Shown here one piece after another: positions 35,890-45,265 of a stretch of DNA of 64,000 nucleotides; within the stretch, counting starts at the first letter, position 1, and every line of letters begins with the position of its first letter. This DNA is from Pedobacter boryungensis (GTDB lineage: Bacteria; Bacteroidota; Bacteroidia; Sphingobacteriales; Sphingobacteriaceae), in assembly GCF_013204825.1 (NCBI RefSeq), contig NZ_JABMKV010000003.1, positions 453,895 to 517,894 of the forward strand. The letters run 5' to 3'. The notes beneath the pieces are model-generated. The model was given only the letters and a program-made list of their open reading frames with translations. It was not told where the DNA came from and did not search any database. Position numbers and translations under genes: made by a program.

Positions 35890-38787
35890 ATGTTACGTGT
35901 AAATAGCTCCAAACCCTGCAAAATCGTATATTCCTTATGTAAGCATGAGTTTTTAGGCTATTTAATTGAACCTCACATTGTTCAGCTTAATCCACAGGGC
36001 GATTTTTCGTTAACTTATCAGCGTTTATTTACACATACTGCCAAAGAATTTGCCAAACATTTGACAGATGTTGATTTTAAATTGATCAAGATTTTAGATG
36101 AAACTGAACAGGATTTCATCATTAAGAAATACCATAAAAAAGTAATTAGACCATTTGAATTCTTTAGCAAATTTTATGATGAAAAATTTTATGAAAACGT
36201 TCGACCAAAGATTGAAAAGAAATTAGCAGAAGTTCTGGAAATCCTTAAACTAAAAGATGGTTTATATTTAATGGATAAAGACGGTTGGCCAGCAGAGCGA
36301 AAAATAGATTTAGCGACTGAACCTGCAACTGTACTTTTTCATTTTAGACGCGGAGAAACAGAAACTCGCTATTTTCCAACCATAAAATATCAGGGTTTAC
36401 GCATCGATTTTATGTTTAAAGACGCTCAAGTAGTTTGCAATCAACCTGCCTGGATGTTATTAAATGATGTACTTTATTATTTTGAAGGTGATATTGAGGG
36501 GAAGAAATTTGTTCCGTTTTTAAACAAACGTTACATCGCTATTCCAAAAGCCACAGAAGAAACCTATTTCGAAAAATTTGTAGCTCCGTTGATAGAAAAA
36601 CATCATGTATATGCAGAAGGATTTGAAATTAGAACAGAAAAACATGATCCAACTGCTATCATTAAAGTTATTTATGTTGATGGGGGTGTTTCACAAATTC
36701 AACTTTATTTTAAATACGGACCTTATGCCTTTGCAATGGGTAATGAACATAAAGTTACTGTTCGTTTAAGCAAAGACGAAGACAACTATACCTTTACTCG
36801 CATTAAACGTAATACTGATTGGGAAAAACAGAAATTTTCTGCCTTACAAAATTTAGGATTAAAAAAAATAAGTGCACTTTTTCACCATTTAGAATTGCCA
36901 AACCTGAGTGAAAATGACAATCCATCTTATGCTATTATTACTTGGGTAAATGAGCATATTGAGACTTTAAAAGAGCAGGGTTTTGAAATTGAACAAGCCA
37001 GTAGTAGTAAGCGTTTTGTATTTGGGGCTAATAAAATTGATTTCGAAATTACAGCAGATAATGATTGGTTTGACATCAATGCAATTGTATATTTTGGTAT
37101 TCATCCTATTCCATTTATATCGTTAAAACAGCATATTCTTCATAAAAAAAGAGAGTTTATTTTGCCAGATGGCGATATTGCTATCATTCCAGAAAAATGG
37201 TTTACACAATATAGTAGCTTATTTAGCCTAGCAGATGGGTCTAAAAATCTAAAATTAAAAAAACATCATATTGGTTTAATTAACGATTTAGCCGAAGATA
37301 GTTTAGCGAATGTAACTTTAGATCGCAAACTTCAAAGATTAAACGATTTCGATCATATTAATGACACACAAATGCCTATAAATTTTAAAGGAGATTTGCG
37401 TCATTATCAAAAAGCTGGTTACAATTGGTTTAGTTTTTTACGCGAATATAATTTTGGTGGTTGTCTTGCAGATGACATGGGTTTGGGTAAAACCATTCAA
37501 ACTCTGGCCATGTTACAAAAGCTAAAAGAGGAAGATGAGCACAATACAACACATAGCACTTCGCTAATTATAATGCCAACATCGTTAATTTATAACTGGT
37601 TAAACGAAGCAAAAAAGTTCACTCCAAAACTTAAAATACATGCACATACGGGTACTTTCCGTAATAAGGACATTAGCCTTTTCGACAAGTACGATGTCGT
37701 AATTACAACTTATGGCATTACACGTGTTGATATAGAAATTATTAGCAAATTCTACTTCAACTACATTATTTTAGATGAAAGTCAGAATATAAAAAATCCA
37801 TCTTCTAAGTCTTTCAAATCAGTTAGAATGTTAAAATCTAGACATAAACTGGTTTTGAGTGGTACACCTGTAGAGAATTCTGTTGGCGACTTATGGACGC
37901 AACTTACTTTCTTAAACCCAGGATTATTGGGTACACAATCTTTCTTTAACGAAGAGTATGTACAAGCAATAGAAAAACGAAAAGACGAAGAAAAAGCGAA
38001 GAAATTACAGGCGATTATTAAGCCATTTGTATTGCGTAGAACGAAAGAACAAGTCGCCGCAGAACTTCCTCCAAAAACAGAGCAAATTTATTATTGCGAT
38101 ATGAGCGAAGATCAAGCGGCAGAATATGAAAAGACTAAATCTGCTTATAGAAATGATCTTTTAACTAGTATGGATGATGGAACTTATGCTAAAAAACAAG
38201 TTCAATTATTACAAGGTTTAACAGCTTTAAGACAGCTAGCAAATCACCCTGTGATGATTAACGAAGAGTATACTTCTGATTCTGGTAAGTTCAAAAATGT
38301 AATGCACACTTTAGATAATGTTCTAAAAGGCGGCCATAAAGTGTTGATTTTTTCTCAGTTTGTAAAACACCTCAGCATATTTAAAGATTGTTTTGAAAAA
38401 CAAGAAATTCCTTTTGCTTATTTAGATGGCGGCACTAAAAATCGTGGAGAAATTGTTGCTGAATTTCAAGAAAACAAGGATTTAAAAGTGTTTTTGATTT
38501 CCATAAAAGCAGGTGGAGTAGGTTTAAATTTAACACAAGCAGATTACGTTTTCATTTTAGATCCGTGGTGGAACCCTGCAGTTGAGCAACAAGCCATAGA
38601 TCGTACCCATCGTATTGGACAGGATAAAAAGGTTTTTATCTATAAATTTATTTCGAAAGATACAGTTGAAGAGAAAATTCTGGCTCTGCAAAGACGTAAA
38701 AAATCATTAGCAAATTCATTAATTACTACTGAAGAAAGTTTCTTTAAATCATTAAGTAAAGATGATATTAGAGAGTTATTGAATTAG
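35890..38787 (+). CDS. SNF2-family DEAD/DEAH-box helicase
   Basis: A 965-residue ATPase. The N-terminal half (about 1-490) is poorly conserved and may carry a SWIM-like or other accessory domain, though I see no CxC-CxH zinc motif. The SNF2 core begins near residue 505 (LRHYQKAGYNWFSFLREYNF): motif I DDMGLGKT (528-535), motif II DESQ (629-632), motif III LSGTPVENS, and the C-terminal helicase part with SIKAGGVGLNLTQADYVFIL and DPWWNPAVEQQAIDRTHRIG. It should translocate on double-stranded DNA and remodel bound proteins or polymerase. It stands alone, which is usual for this house-keeping type rather than a phage-defence helicase. Confidence 0.93.
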   Translation: MLRVNSSKPCKIVYSLCKHEFLGYLIEPHIVQLNPQGDFSLTYQRLFTHTAKEFAKHLTDVDFKLIKILDETEQDFIIKKYHKKVIRPFEFFSKFYDEKFYENVRPKIEKKLAEVLEILKLKDGLYLMDKDGWPAERKIDLATEPATVLFHFRRGETETRYFPTIKYQGLRIDFMFKDAQVVCNQPAWMLLNDVLYYFEGDIEGKKFVPFLNKRYIAIPKATEETYFEKFVAPLIEKHHVYAEGFEIRTEKHDPTAIIKVIYVDGGVSQIQLYFKYGPYAFAMGNEHKVTVRLSKDEDNYTFTRIKRNTDWEKQKFSALQNLGLKKISALFHHLELPNLSENDNPSYAIITWVNEHIETLKEQGFEIEQASSSKRFVFGANKIDFEITADNDWFDINAIVYFGIHPIPFISLKQHILHKKREFILPDGDIAIIPEKWFTQYSSLFSLADGSKNLKLKKHHIGLINDLAEDSLANVTLDRKLQRLNDFDHINDTQMPINFKGDLRHYQKAGYNWFSFLREYNFGGCLADDMGLGKTIQTLAMLQKLKEEDEHNTTHSTSLIIMPTSLIYNWLNEAKKFTPKLKIHAHTGTFRNKDISLFDKYDVVITTYGITRVDIEIISKFYFNYIILDESQNIKNPSSKSFKSVRMLKSRHKLVLSGTPVENSVGDLWTQLTFLNPGLLGTQSFFNEEYVQAIEKRKDEEKAKKLQAIIKPFVLRRTKEQVAAELPPKTEQIYYCDMSEDQAAEYEKTKSAYRNDLLTSMDDGTYAKKQVQLLQGLTALRQLANHPVMINEEYTSDSGKFKNVMHTLDNVLKGGHKVLIFSQFVKHLSIFKDCFEKQEIPFAYLDGGTKNRGEIVAEFQENKDLKVFLISIKAGGVGLNLTQADYVFILDPWWNPAVEQQAIDRTHRIGQDKKVFIYKFISKDTVEEKILALQRRKKSLANSLITTEESFFKSLSKDDIRELLN

Positions 38788-38828
38788 TTTTTGTTCTTTG
38801 TATGTCGAATATTCATTAAATTGCATAT

Positions 38829-39488
38829 ATGAAGATCTCTAAAACAACACTTATTTTATTTCTGATAATTATATCGAGCATAAATTCTTTTGCTCAAAAG
38901 TTAACTGAAAACGAAAAAGCTATTTTCGATGAAGTTGTGTACAAGAGAAAAAAAATTGGGGAATATGAAACATTATCAAAATGGGCAAAGCCTATTCGAT
39001 ATAAAATCTACGGCGATACTTCCGATTATATTGTTAAAGAAGTCGATTCCTTTTTCAACTTGCTCAAAAAAATAACACCTCTTGATATTAAAAAAGCAAA
39101 TAATGAATCTGAAGAAAATTTAATGTTAGTTTTTGGAGAAAAACCAGCAGATTTCCAAGCTTATACTTCTACAAATAGGCCATTAGAAGCTGTTGGTTCA
39201 TACAGAATAAGGACGACAAATAGTGGTGAAATTTATTGGGCACAAAGTTTAGTTAACACTAAAAAATTTGGTACTAGAGCAAATGTTAAAAATGCCATCA
39301 AAAAAAATATTGTTAAATGTATTGGATTTTCAGGCAATTCTGAACTTGCTCCTGGAAGTGTTTTTACCATTAAAAATAACAACTATATAAAAATCGAAGA
39401 TTTCGATATACACATAATCTCTGCTTTATATTTTCCGGCTATCAAAGCTGGAATGACAAGAGATCAGGTTGATGAGATTTTAAAGTGA
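38829..39488 (+). CDS. Exported DUF2927-like protein
   Basis: A 219-residue protein with a signal peptide ending near INSFAQ (residue 23). The mature part, with LSKWAKPIRYKIYGDTSDYI, VDSFFNLLKKITPLDI and NLMLVFGEKPADFQ, resembles DUF2927, a family related to zinc-metalloprotease-like folds. Here no HExxH motif is present, so a protease role is not supported. The 3' end overlaps the convergent aat gene by 9 bp. Confidence 0.65.
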   Translation: MKISKTTLILFLIIISSINSFAQKLTENEKAIFDEVVYKRKKIGEYETLSKWAKPIRYKIYGDTSDYIVKEVDSFFNLLKKITPLDIKKANNESEENLMLVFGEKPADFQAYTSTNRPLEAVGSYRIRTTNSGEIYWAQSLVNTKKFGTRANVKNAIKKNIVKCIGFSGNSELAPGSVFTIKNNNYIKIEDFDIHIISALYFPAIKAGMTRDQVDEILK

Positions 39489-40121
39489 CGTTAACTTCTT
39501 CAAATATTCTTCCCTACTTATCATTTCTGCGCCCAAACTCATTAAATGTTCATTTGGCAATTGACAATCAATTAAGTCAAATCCCATGTTTTTACTCAAA
39601 TGAACTAGAGCAACTTTAGAAGCATTGCTTACCAAACTAAACATACTTTCTCCACAGAAAACATTGTTTATTTTAACTCCATATAAACCACCAACTAGTT
39701 TGTCATCTTGCCAAACTTCTACACTGTGCGCTAAACCTTTTTCATGAAGTTTTATATAGGCTTGCTGCATTTCAGTGGTAATCCATGTTCCATCTTGACC
39801 AATTCTAGGAGTTATTGAACAATGTTTAATCACGTTTTCAAATGCCTCATTAACTGTTATTTTAAACATATAAGACTGCAAAACTTTACGCATGCTTTTG
39901 CTAATTTTTAACCTATCGGGATAAATTACACAACGTTCATGAGGTGCGTACCACAAAATAGGTTCGCCTTCGCTAAACCATGGAAATATTCCGCTTTGAT
40001 AAGCTAAATGTAATCGCTCTACACTTAAATCTCCACCAATAGCTAATAATCCATCTGGCTCAGCCAAAGCAGTATCTGGAAAAATTAAAACATCTTCAAG
40101 CAGTCTGAAAACCATGTGCAA
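39480..40121 (-). CDS. aat: Leucyl/phenylalanyl-tRNA--protein transferase
   Basis: A 213-residue cytoplasmic enzyme that adds Leu or Phe from aminoacyl-tRNA to N-terminal Arg or Lys of proteins, marking them for ClpS/ClpAP degradation. Motifs: EPDGLLAIGGDLSVERLHLA, SGIFPWFSEGEPILWYAPHE, and GGLYGVKINNVFCGESMFS. Translation may begin at Met1 or Met3. It overlaps the convergent DUF2927-like gene at the stop. Confidence 0.96.
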   Translation of the reverse strand: MHMVFRLLEDVLIFPDTALAEPDGLLAIGGDLSVERLHLAYQSGIFPWFSEGEPILWYAPHERCVIYPDRLKISKSMRKVLQSYMFKITVNEAFENVIKHCSITPRIGQDGTWITTEMQQAYIKLHEKGLAHSVEVWQDDKLVGGLYGVKINNVFCGESMFSLVSNASKVALVHLSKNMGFDLIDCQLPNEHLMSLGAEMISREEYLKKLTSL

Positions 40122-40171
40122 TTATAACAAATTGAATTGTAACAAAAATCCATCAACCCTGTCTTAAAAAC

Positions 40172-40540
40172 ATGAGTTTTATCGGCAATATTATCTGGGT
40201 TATTTTTGGAGGAATTTTTATTTTCTTTCAATATATTTTTGGAGGACTGGTGTTGTGTTTAACCATTGTAGGTATCCCATTTGGTATTCAGTGTTTTAAA
40301 TTTGCGATAGTAGGTTTAGCACCATTTGGTGTTAAAATAACCGATACTTCTTCAAATATTGGTTGTTTATCAACCATAATGAATATCATTTGGTTGGTAT
40401 TTGGTGGATTTTGGATCGTATTAACTCACCTAGTTTTTGGTCTTTTATTTTGCATCACTATTGTAGGCATTCCATTTGGATTGCAGCATTTTAAATTGAT
40501 GAATTTAGCTTTTTCTCCTTTTGGCAAATCGATTAGCTAA
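40172..40540 (+). CDS. YccF-domain inner-membrane protein
   Basis: A 122-residue membrane protein with two copies of the YccF unit, each ending in a LTIVGIPFGIQCFKF-like segment (here LCLTIVGIPFGIQCFKFA and CITIVGIPFGLQHFKLMN). About four hydrophobic segments. The family is widespread and of unknown function. It ends 1 bp before the stop of the convergent META-domain gene. Confidence 0.88.
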   Translation: MSFIGNIIWVIFGGIFIFFQYIFGGLVLCLTIVGIPFGIQCFKFAIVGLAPFGVKITDTSSNIGCLSTIMNIIWLVFGGFWIVLTHLVFGLLFCITIVGIPFGLQHFKLMNLAFSPFGKSIS

Positions 40541-40541
40541 A

Positions 40542-40940
40542 TTATTCTGCCTTGCTAAAAACCATTAATAATTTATCCCCATTGAGTAAATGTAATTTCC
40601 CATCCACTAATTTAAAATTAGTTGTATTTCTAAGTCCTTCGGTGTATTTCCCTTCTGCCTGACCAACGTCTTCACAAAACATCATCGTTCCAATTAGTTC
40701 GCTAAATTTAATAGTGTTACCTGTTATGGTTGTCGTTCCACCAAACCCATTACAGAAAGATTTACCACTAACTTTGTTTTCATTATCAAAGTTTAAAGTT
40801 GCCTTTTTGCTCGTATTTGGCATTGTTTGTCCAGGCCATTCTGTTAAAACCCATTTTGTGCCTTTAATGGAATCTGTGTTCATAGTAGAACACGCTTGCA
40901 ATATAATTACGAGGATAAATCCTAAAAATATTCTTTTCAT
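40542..40940 (-). CDS. META-domain lipoprotein (HslJ-like)
   Basis: A 132-residue lipoprotein with lipobox LQAC (Cys17) and a single META domain: GTKWVLTEWPGQTMPNT, SGKSFCNGFGGTTTI, and FSELIGTMMFCED. The domain occurs in HslJ, a heat-inducible protein linked to novobiocin resistance in E. coli, but its molecular role is unclear. It lies 12 bp downstream of the App1-family gene on the same strand. Confidence 0.88.
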   Translation of the reverse strand: MKRIFLGFILVIILQACSTMNTDSIKGTKWVLTEWPGQTMPNTSKKATLNFDNENKVSGKSFCNGFGGTTTITGNTIKFSELIGTMMFCEDVGQAEGKYTEGLRNTTNFKLVDGKLHLLNGDKLLMVFSKAE

Positions 40941-40952
40941 ATCAGTTGATTT

Positions 40953-41930
40953 TTATTTAATTAATCCGATTTTTTTCGAGTGCGCAATTGCTTCATCACT
41001 ATGTGAAAATAAACAAGTTTTTATGTTTTGTTGTTCCATTTGTGATAATAAATTTTCCGTTTCAGTTTGTTTTGATGGTCTGATATTTCTAATATAAACC
41101 GCTGCAATATTTAACGGATATTTCTCAGCAATTGCGTGATAAATGGCTGGATCTTGCTGTGAATTATCACCAAAAAAAACAAAAAGTTGATTTGGAAACG
41201 CATCAATAATTCTCATTACCCTTAGCAATTTCCCCTGATGTTCGGTTTTACCTGTTTTAATTAAGCTTTTCCAACGTTTAAGTTGATTCAATAAAAAAGC
41301 ACCTTCTGGTAGTTTATTAAAACGAAAGGTTTCTACTAAATAATCGTACAAATTCCATTCGCTACTCGATACATAAAAAAATGGATTTTGCTGATCTGAT
41401 TCTGTATGTGATTTTGCCAATAATTGATAATGTTTTTGTACAGATGGAAATGTTTTTCGCGTACGTGGATTTTTGATGAAAAGCTCTCTTAATCTCCTTG
41501 CAATGGTTGCCGAATGAGAAATCATAATTGTATCATCAATATCAGAAATGAAAGCATATTGGGTAATGTGTGGTATAAATATTTTGCCTTCTGCCTCTGC
41601 AATTACTTCATCACTTTCGTCATTTAATGCCTCAACCTTTACCGTATGCCAACCTGCTGAAATATCTTGTTCGGCTTTCCATTCAAATTTAAAAAAACCA
41701 TCATATTCTGCTTTTTGATAAACAATTTGCCCATAAAAATTTAACCTAACTCTTGCAAAAGCATAAGGTTTTACTACAAAAAGTTTAAATAGATGAACAA
41801 TATTTACAAAAAGATTATTGCTGAAATTTTGTGTGGTTTTTGCTTTAAATTTAAACACATGACCATATACCACTAAATTTTGTGTGTGACCATAACCGTG
41901 ATATACTTTTACACTTGCAGCGTTATTCAT
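40953..41930 (-). CDS. App1-family (DUF2183) phosphatidate phosphatase-like protein
   Basis: A 325-residue protein. The C-terminal domain is HAD-like with the nucleophile motif DIDDTI (in FISDIDDTIMISHSATIARR) and YVSSSEWNLYDYL, FVFFGDNSQQDPAIYHAIAE; this is the App1/DUF2183 family, which in yeast dephosphorylates phosphatidate to diacylglycerol. The N-terminal part is beta-rich. A lipid kinase gene is divergent, 59 bp away; together they could interconvert diacylglycerol and phosphatidate. Confidence 0.87.
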   Translation of the reverse strand: MNNAASVKVYHGYGHTQNLVVYGHVFKFKAKTTQNFSNNLFVNIVHLFKLFVVKPYAFARVRLNFYGQIVYQKAEYDGFFKFEWKAEQDISAGWHTVKVEALNDESDEVIAEAEGKIFIPHITQYAFISDIDDTIMISHSATIARRLRELFIKNPRTRKTFPSVQKHYQLLAKSHTESDQQNPFFYVSSSEWNLYDYLVETFRFNKLPEGAFLLNQLKRWKSLIKTGKTEHQGKLLRVMRIIDAFPNQLFVFFGDNSQQDPAIYHAIAEKYPLNIAAVYIRNIRPSKQTETENLLSQMEQQNIKTCLFSHSDEAIAHSKKIGLIK

Positions 41931-41989
41931 GATATAATTAAAACAGAGTTTAACATCAGTTGTTTGTATGAAAGATTAAATAACCATCT

Positions 41990-42871
41990 GTGAAATCGAA
42001 AACTCAAAAATTGCTCTTTATCGTAAACCCGGGTTCTGGCAACGATACTATCGACTATAAAAAAGAAATAAAAGCATTTTTTAAATCAAAAGATGAAGAT
42101 TTTGAAATTTATGAATTGCCAAAAGACTGCGCAATTGCTGATTTAAAAACGACCATTAAAAATTCAAAAGCAGATCGCGTAATTGCTGTTGGTGGAGACG
42201 GAACTTTAAAACTTGTTGCCGAATGTTTGTTAGAAACTACCACTCCTATTGGCATTATTCCGGCAGGATCTGCAAATGGTATGGCAAAGGAATTAAATAT
42301 CCCATTGGAAATAAAAGATGCACTCGCACTTGCAATAACCGGTAAACCAAAACAAATACATACTATTTCTATTAACGACGAATTGTGCATTCATTTAGCT
42401 GATATTGGTTTTAATGCGTATTTAGTAAAACGATTTGATGAACTAAATGAGCGTGGAATGTGGACGTATGCTAAAGCTGCATGGCAGGCATTCTGGAATC
42501 ATCGGAAAATGGAAGTTGAGTTTAAAATTGGAAAAAAGTTAATTAAACACAAAGCTGCCATGGTAGCTATTGCAAATGCAACAGCTTATGGCACAGGTTT
42601 AGAAATAAATCCCGATGGAAAATTGGACGATGATCTTTTCGAAATTATTCTGGTAAAAGAATATGCGGTAATGGAAATTCTTAAAATATGGATTAGCAAA
42701 TTACCATGGAATCCTAAAAAGATTCAGCGTTTTCAAGCATCGAATTTAAAAATAACGACCAAACATAAAGTACATTTTCAGGTTGATGGTGAATATATAG
42801 GTAAAGTGAATGAGATAGCGGCAACTCTAATTCCAAAAGCAATTAGAATTATTGCTGGCCCTTCAGCTTAA
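41990..42871 (+). CDS. Diacylglycerol kinase/YegS-family lipid kinase
   Basis: A 293-residue soluble lipid kinase. It starts with GTG, giving MKSKTQKLLFIVNPGSGND, and holds the ATP-binding signature AVGGDGTLKLVAE and PAGSANGMAKEL, standard for the DAGK/sphingosine kinase/YegS family. It phosphorylates diacylglycerol or a related lipid. The ATG at 41968 is not usable because a stop follows two codons later. The 3' end overlaps the convergent membrane-protein gene by 23 bp. Confidence 0.9.
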   Translation: MKSKTQKLLFIVNPGSGNDTIDYKKEIKAFFKSKDEDFEIYELPKDCAIADLKTTIKNSKADRVIAVGGDGTLKLVAECLLETTTPIGIIPAGSANGMAKELNIPLEIKDALALAITGKPKQIHTISINDELCIHLADIGFNAYLVKRFDELNERGMWTYAKAAWQAFWNHRKMEVEFKIGKKLIKHKAAMVAIANATAYGTGLEINPDGKLDDDLFEIILVKEYAVMEILKIWISKLPWNPKKIQRFQASNLKITTKHKVHFQVDGEYIGKVNEIAATLIPKAIRIIAGPSA

Positions 42872-43250
42872 GGTGCCCTCTTACAGTTAAATACAGCCTA
42901 ATAAATTCTGCCATGATGCAGACTTTCAATAAGATATTAGGCCATTTATCTTCGAAATTATTGAGTGCTTCTGGTAATAATGTGATAAAACCAAGTGTAA
43001 AAACCCACAAATAAAGTCTAAAAGGGAATTGAATATAATATAAAATGAAGCCAAACTTTTTTGTAAAAAACAATCCATAGGCGCCAACTAAAACCAACAA
43101 AAACATTGGAAACATAAGCATAGCTTCTATTTTGACAGAGAGTTGGTTAGGTAGTTCTGTATAATGGTTTGCAATATTCCACAATTGCATGCTCATAAAA
43201 ACCAACGATATTAAATCTAAAAAAGCTAGAGAACGATAAAGTAAGCGCAT
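42849..43250 (-). CDS. Small integral membrane protein of unknown function
   Basis: I do not recognise a named family. The 133-residue protein has about four transmembrane segments (near 8-24, 43-62, 66-92, 105-122) with short charged loops, starting MRLLYRSLAFLDLISLVFMS. It is separated by 1 bp from the upstream TonB_C-like gene, so they are co-transcribed. Several similar small membrane proteins occur in Bacteroidetes without assigned roles. Confidence 0.7.
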   Translation of the reverse strand: MRLLYRSLAFLDLISLVFMSMQLWNIANHYTELPNQLSVKIEAMLMFPMFLLVLVGAYGLFFTKKFGFILYYIQFPFRLYLWVFTLGFITLLPEALNNFEDKWPNILLKVCIMAEFIRLYLTVRGHLKLKGQQ

Positions 43251-43251
43251 A

Positions 43252-43905
43252 TTATTTACAGTATTTTACAAGCCAATCATTTGCTTTATCTGAGCCCATA
43301 TATTTTACAAAGTTAAAATCCTCGCAAGCACCTTGTATATCGCCTTGCTTTTGTTTTCTAAGTCCAGCATTAACTCTATCATCTAAATATTCATCATCAA
43401 TTCCTAAATCAGCTTTAATCTGCAAAATTTTAATCTCATCTTCTTGCTTGTAATTTCCCTTTTCTTTATTGCGGTAAAAGTTGAGTACAACATCAATCAA
43501 CTCTTTTTCGTCTTTATATGCTTTAATCGCTAAAGCAATTTCCTTTTTATCTTTTCGATCACAATCATAACCACTTAATGAAAAATTAACCGAAACTATT
43601 ACTAAAGTTGTTGTGTCGTGAGTTAATGGAACTATCCATTTTCCATTAGTCATTCTAATTAATCGTAACGCTTCATCGTCTAAATCAGTCCCTATGCCTT
43701 TTTTAACAGTTGAATAGTAAATTGTTCCTTTTGCGTTTAATTTAAACCCAATACTAACAGTTCCTTGAATACAATTGTGTAAGGAATATGGTGGATAAAT
43801 TTTGTGTTCAGTTAAATAAGACGATAAACCACCTTTTAGTTGAGGTTCTTGCGCACCAACTGAAACAGAAATTAACAGAAGAAAAGCTGCTGCAATTTTG
43901 AACAT
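43252..43905 (-). CDS. Periplasmic protein with TonB C-terminal-like domain
   Basis: A 217-residue protein with signal peptide MFKIAAAFLLLISVSVGAQ. The following domain (GGLSSYLTEHKIYPPYSLHN, GTVSIGFKLNAKGTIYYSTV, DLDDEALRLI) fits the TonB_C fold, but there is no membrane anchor or proline-rich linker, so it is not a classical TonB. The C-terminal part is charged and helical. A longer frame begins at 43977 but would run through the end of the upstream M23 gene and hide the signal peptide; the ATG at 43905 is preferred. Confidence 0.78.
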   Translation of the reverse strand: MFKIAAAFLLLISVSVGAQEPQLKGGLSSYLTEHKIYPPYSLHNCIQGTVSIGFKLNAKGTIYYSTVKKGIGTDLDDEALRLIRMTNGKWIVPLTHDTTTLVIVSVNFSLSGYDCDRKDKKEIALAIKAYKDEKELIDVVLNFYRNKEKGNYKQEDEIKILQIKADLGIDDEYLDDRVNAGLRKQKQGDIQGACEDFNFVKYMGSDKANDWLVKYCK

Positions 43906-43922
43906 ATTTAAATTTACGAAAT

Positions 43923-44627
43923 TTAAGGCAAAGCCGATGTAAAAGTGTGTTGCAAAATTAATGCAGGATCTGGGCAATTACTTAAATACACATTACGCTT
44001 AGAAAACTGACAAACTCCAGGATAATCACCTTTGAAACCTTCCATATCAAACATTAACTGAAAATGTAAATGTGGTGGCCAATATCCGTTTTCTGCTGGG
44101 ATACCAAAACTTGCAAATTGTTTTCCCTTCGGAATAAATTCACCTTCTTGTAAACCTGTTAACGAGGCTAAACTTAAATGACCATAGAGTGCGTACAATA
44201 TCAAGTCATCCAATTGGTATTGCAATATTATAGTTGCGCCGTAATCTCCAAAATTATCATTGAAATGAAAACTGTGCACTTTTGCATCGTAAAAATTATA
44301 AATTGGAGTTTCTGCTGGAGCCCAAATATCAATCCCTAAATGAAGTCTACGTGGCTCTTCAACCGTATCGAAATGAGTACTTCTACTATAAATTGTACGA
44401 TGCTCATTGTAACCTCCAATACCGTATTTAGCATTATTTTTTGCTAATTTTTCATCAACCCAAAGGGAAAATAATGTTGTATCTGCTAAAATCTCTGGTG
44501 TTAACTCTATATTACTTGAGGTAAAATCGAAAGACAATAACTTATCAGTTGATAGATTGAAATCCACAACTTTTCCAATTTGATGGTTATTTAAAAAAAC
44601 CTGAAGTTTTTGCAAGGAGTTCATCAC
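43923..44627 (-). CDS. M23-family peptidase domain protein
   Basis: A 234-residue protein carrying an M23/LytM zinc endopeptidase domain: HLGIDIWAPAETPIY (HxxxD), LYGHLS, and HLHFQL (HxH). Such enzymes usually cut peptide cross-links in peptidoglycan. Unusually there is no signal peptide or membrane segment, so location is unclear; some Bacteroidetes have similar cytosolic-looking members. The start overlaps the hemolysin-III stop by 4 bp (ATGA), indicating translational coupling. Confidence 0.85.
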   Translation of the reverse strand: MMNSLQKLQVFLNNHQIGKVVDFNLSTDKLLSFDFTSSNIELTPEILADTTLFSLWVDEKLAKNNAKYGIGGYNEHRTIYSRSTHFDTVEEPRRLHLGIDIWAPAETPIYNFYDAKVHSFHFNDNFGDYGATIILQYQLDDLILYALYGHLSLASLTGLQEGEFIPKGKQFASFGIPAENGYWPPHLHFQLMFDMEGFKGDYPGVCQFSKRNVYLSNCPDPALILQHTFTSALP

Positions 44628-45265
44628 ACATTAAAAACGTAAACGTAATTATAAATAAAATGAGAGAGCGCACCAAAATTCACAAACACATGCCACAATT
44701 CATGACTATGGAAAAATCTATTTAATGGTTTATCTTTTGCATAATAATAGGTGCCTCCTACGTAAAATATTCCGCCAATAATTAACCAAACAATTGATGT
44801 AGTTGGTAAAACTTGTAACATTTTTTGCACAAAAGGAATAATTAAACAGCCCATTGCAATGTACAATCCTGTAGATAGTGCCTGACTTCTTAAACGATTA
44901 AATATCTTTAATAAACAACCAATTAATGCAATTAACCAAACTGCACCAAATAGCACCCATTGTAACCAACCGTCAAAAACCAATAAAGCAGTTGGTGTAA
45001 AAGAACCTGCAATCATTAAATAAATACAACAATGATCAAATTTTTGCCAGAAACGAATGCCATATTCTGTTTTAGGAACACTGTGATAAGTTGCACTTAC
45101 ACCAAATAAAATCAATATGCCAATTCCATAAATAAAAGCTGCCAAATACTCCAAAGAAGTATGTGATTTTTGAAGTAAAAGGTATAATCCTGGAATTGCT
45201 AAAAGCGCTGGAATAACATGAGTAAAGAAGTTTCCCGGTTCGCGGATGTACTTAGGATTGTTCAT
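44624..45265 (-). CDS. Hemolysin III / YqfA (PAQR) family membrane protein
   Basis: A 213-residue membrane protein with seven hydrophobic segments. The N-terminus NNPKYIREPGNFFTHVIPAL, GVSATYHSVP, QKFDHCCIYLMIAGSFTP and FHSHELWHVFVNFGALSHF match the PAQR/hemolysin III family, whose conserved His and Ser residues bind a metal. In bacteria the role concerns membrane homeostasis. The frame extends upstream to 45355, but Met at 45265 is the family-consistent start; it overlaps the rbfA stop by 14 bp. Confidence 0.88.
   Translation of the reverse strand: MNNPKYIREPGNFFTHVIPALLAIPGLYLLLQKSHTSLEYLAAFIYGIGILILFGVSATYHSVPKTEYGIRFWQKFDHCCIYLMIAGSFTPTALLVFDGWLQWVLFGAVWLIALIGCLLKIFNRLRSQALSTGLYIAMGCLIIPFVQKMLQVLPTTSIVWLIIGGIFYVGGTYYYAKDKPLNRFFHSHELWHVFVNFGALSHFIYNYVYVFNV

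Noticed and set aside
35890..38787. SNF2 helicase as part of a phage-defence system
   Set aside because: No nuclease, methylase or other defence gene adjoins it; neighbours are housekeeping genes.
43906..43977. Longer start for the TonB_C-like protein
   Set aside because: It would bury an obvious signal peptide and overlap the end of the M23 gene.
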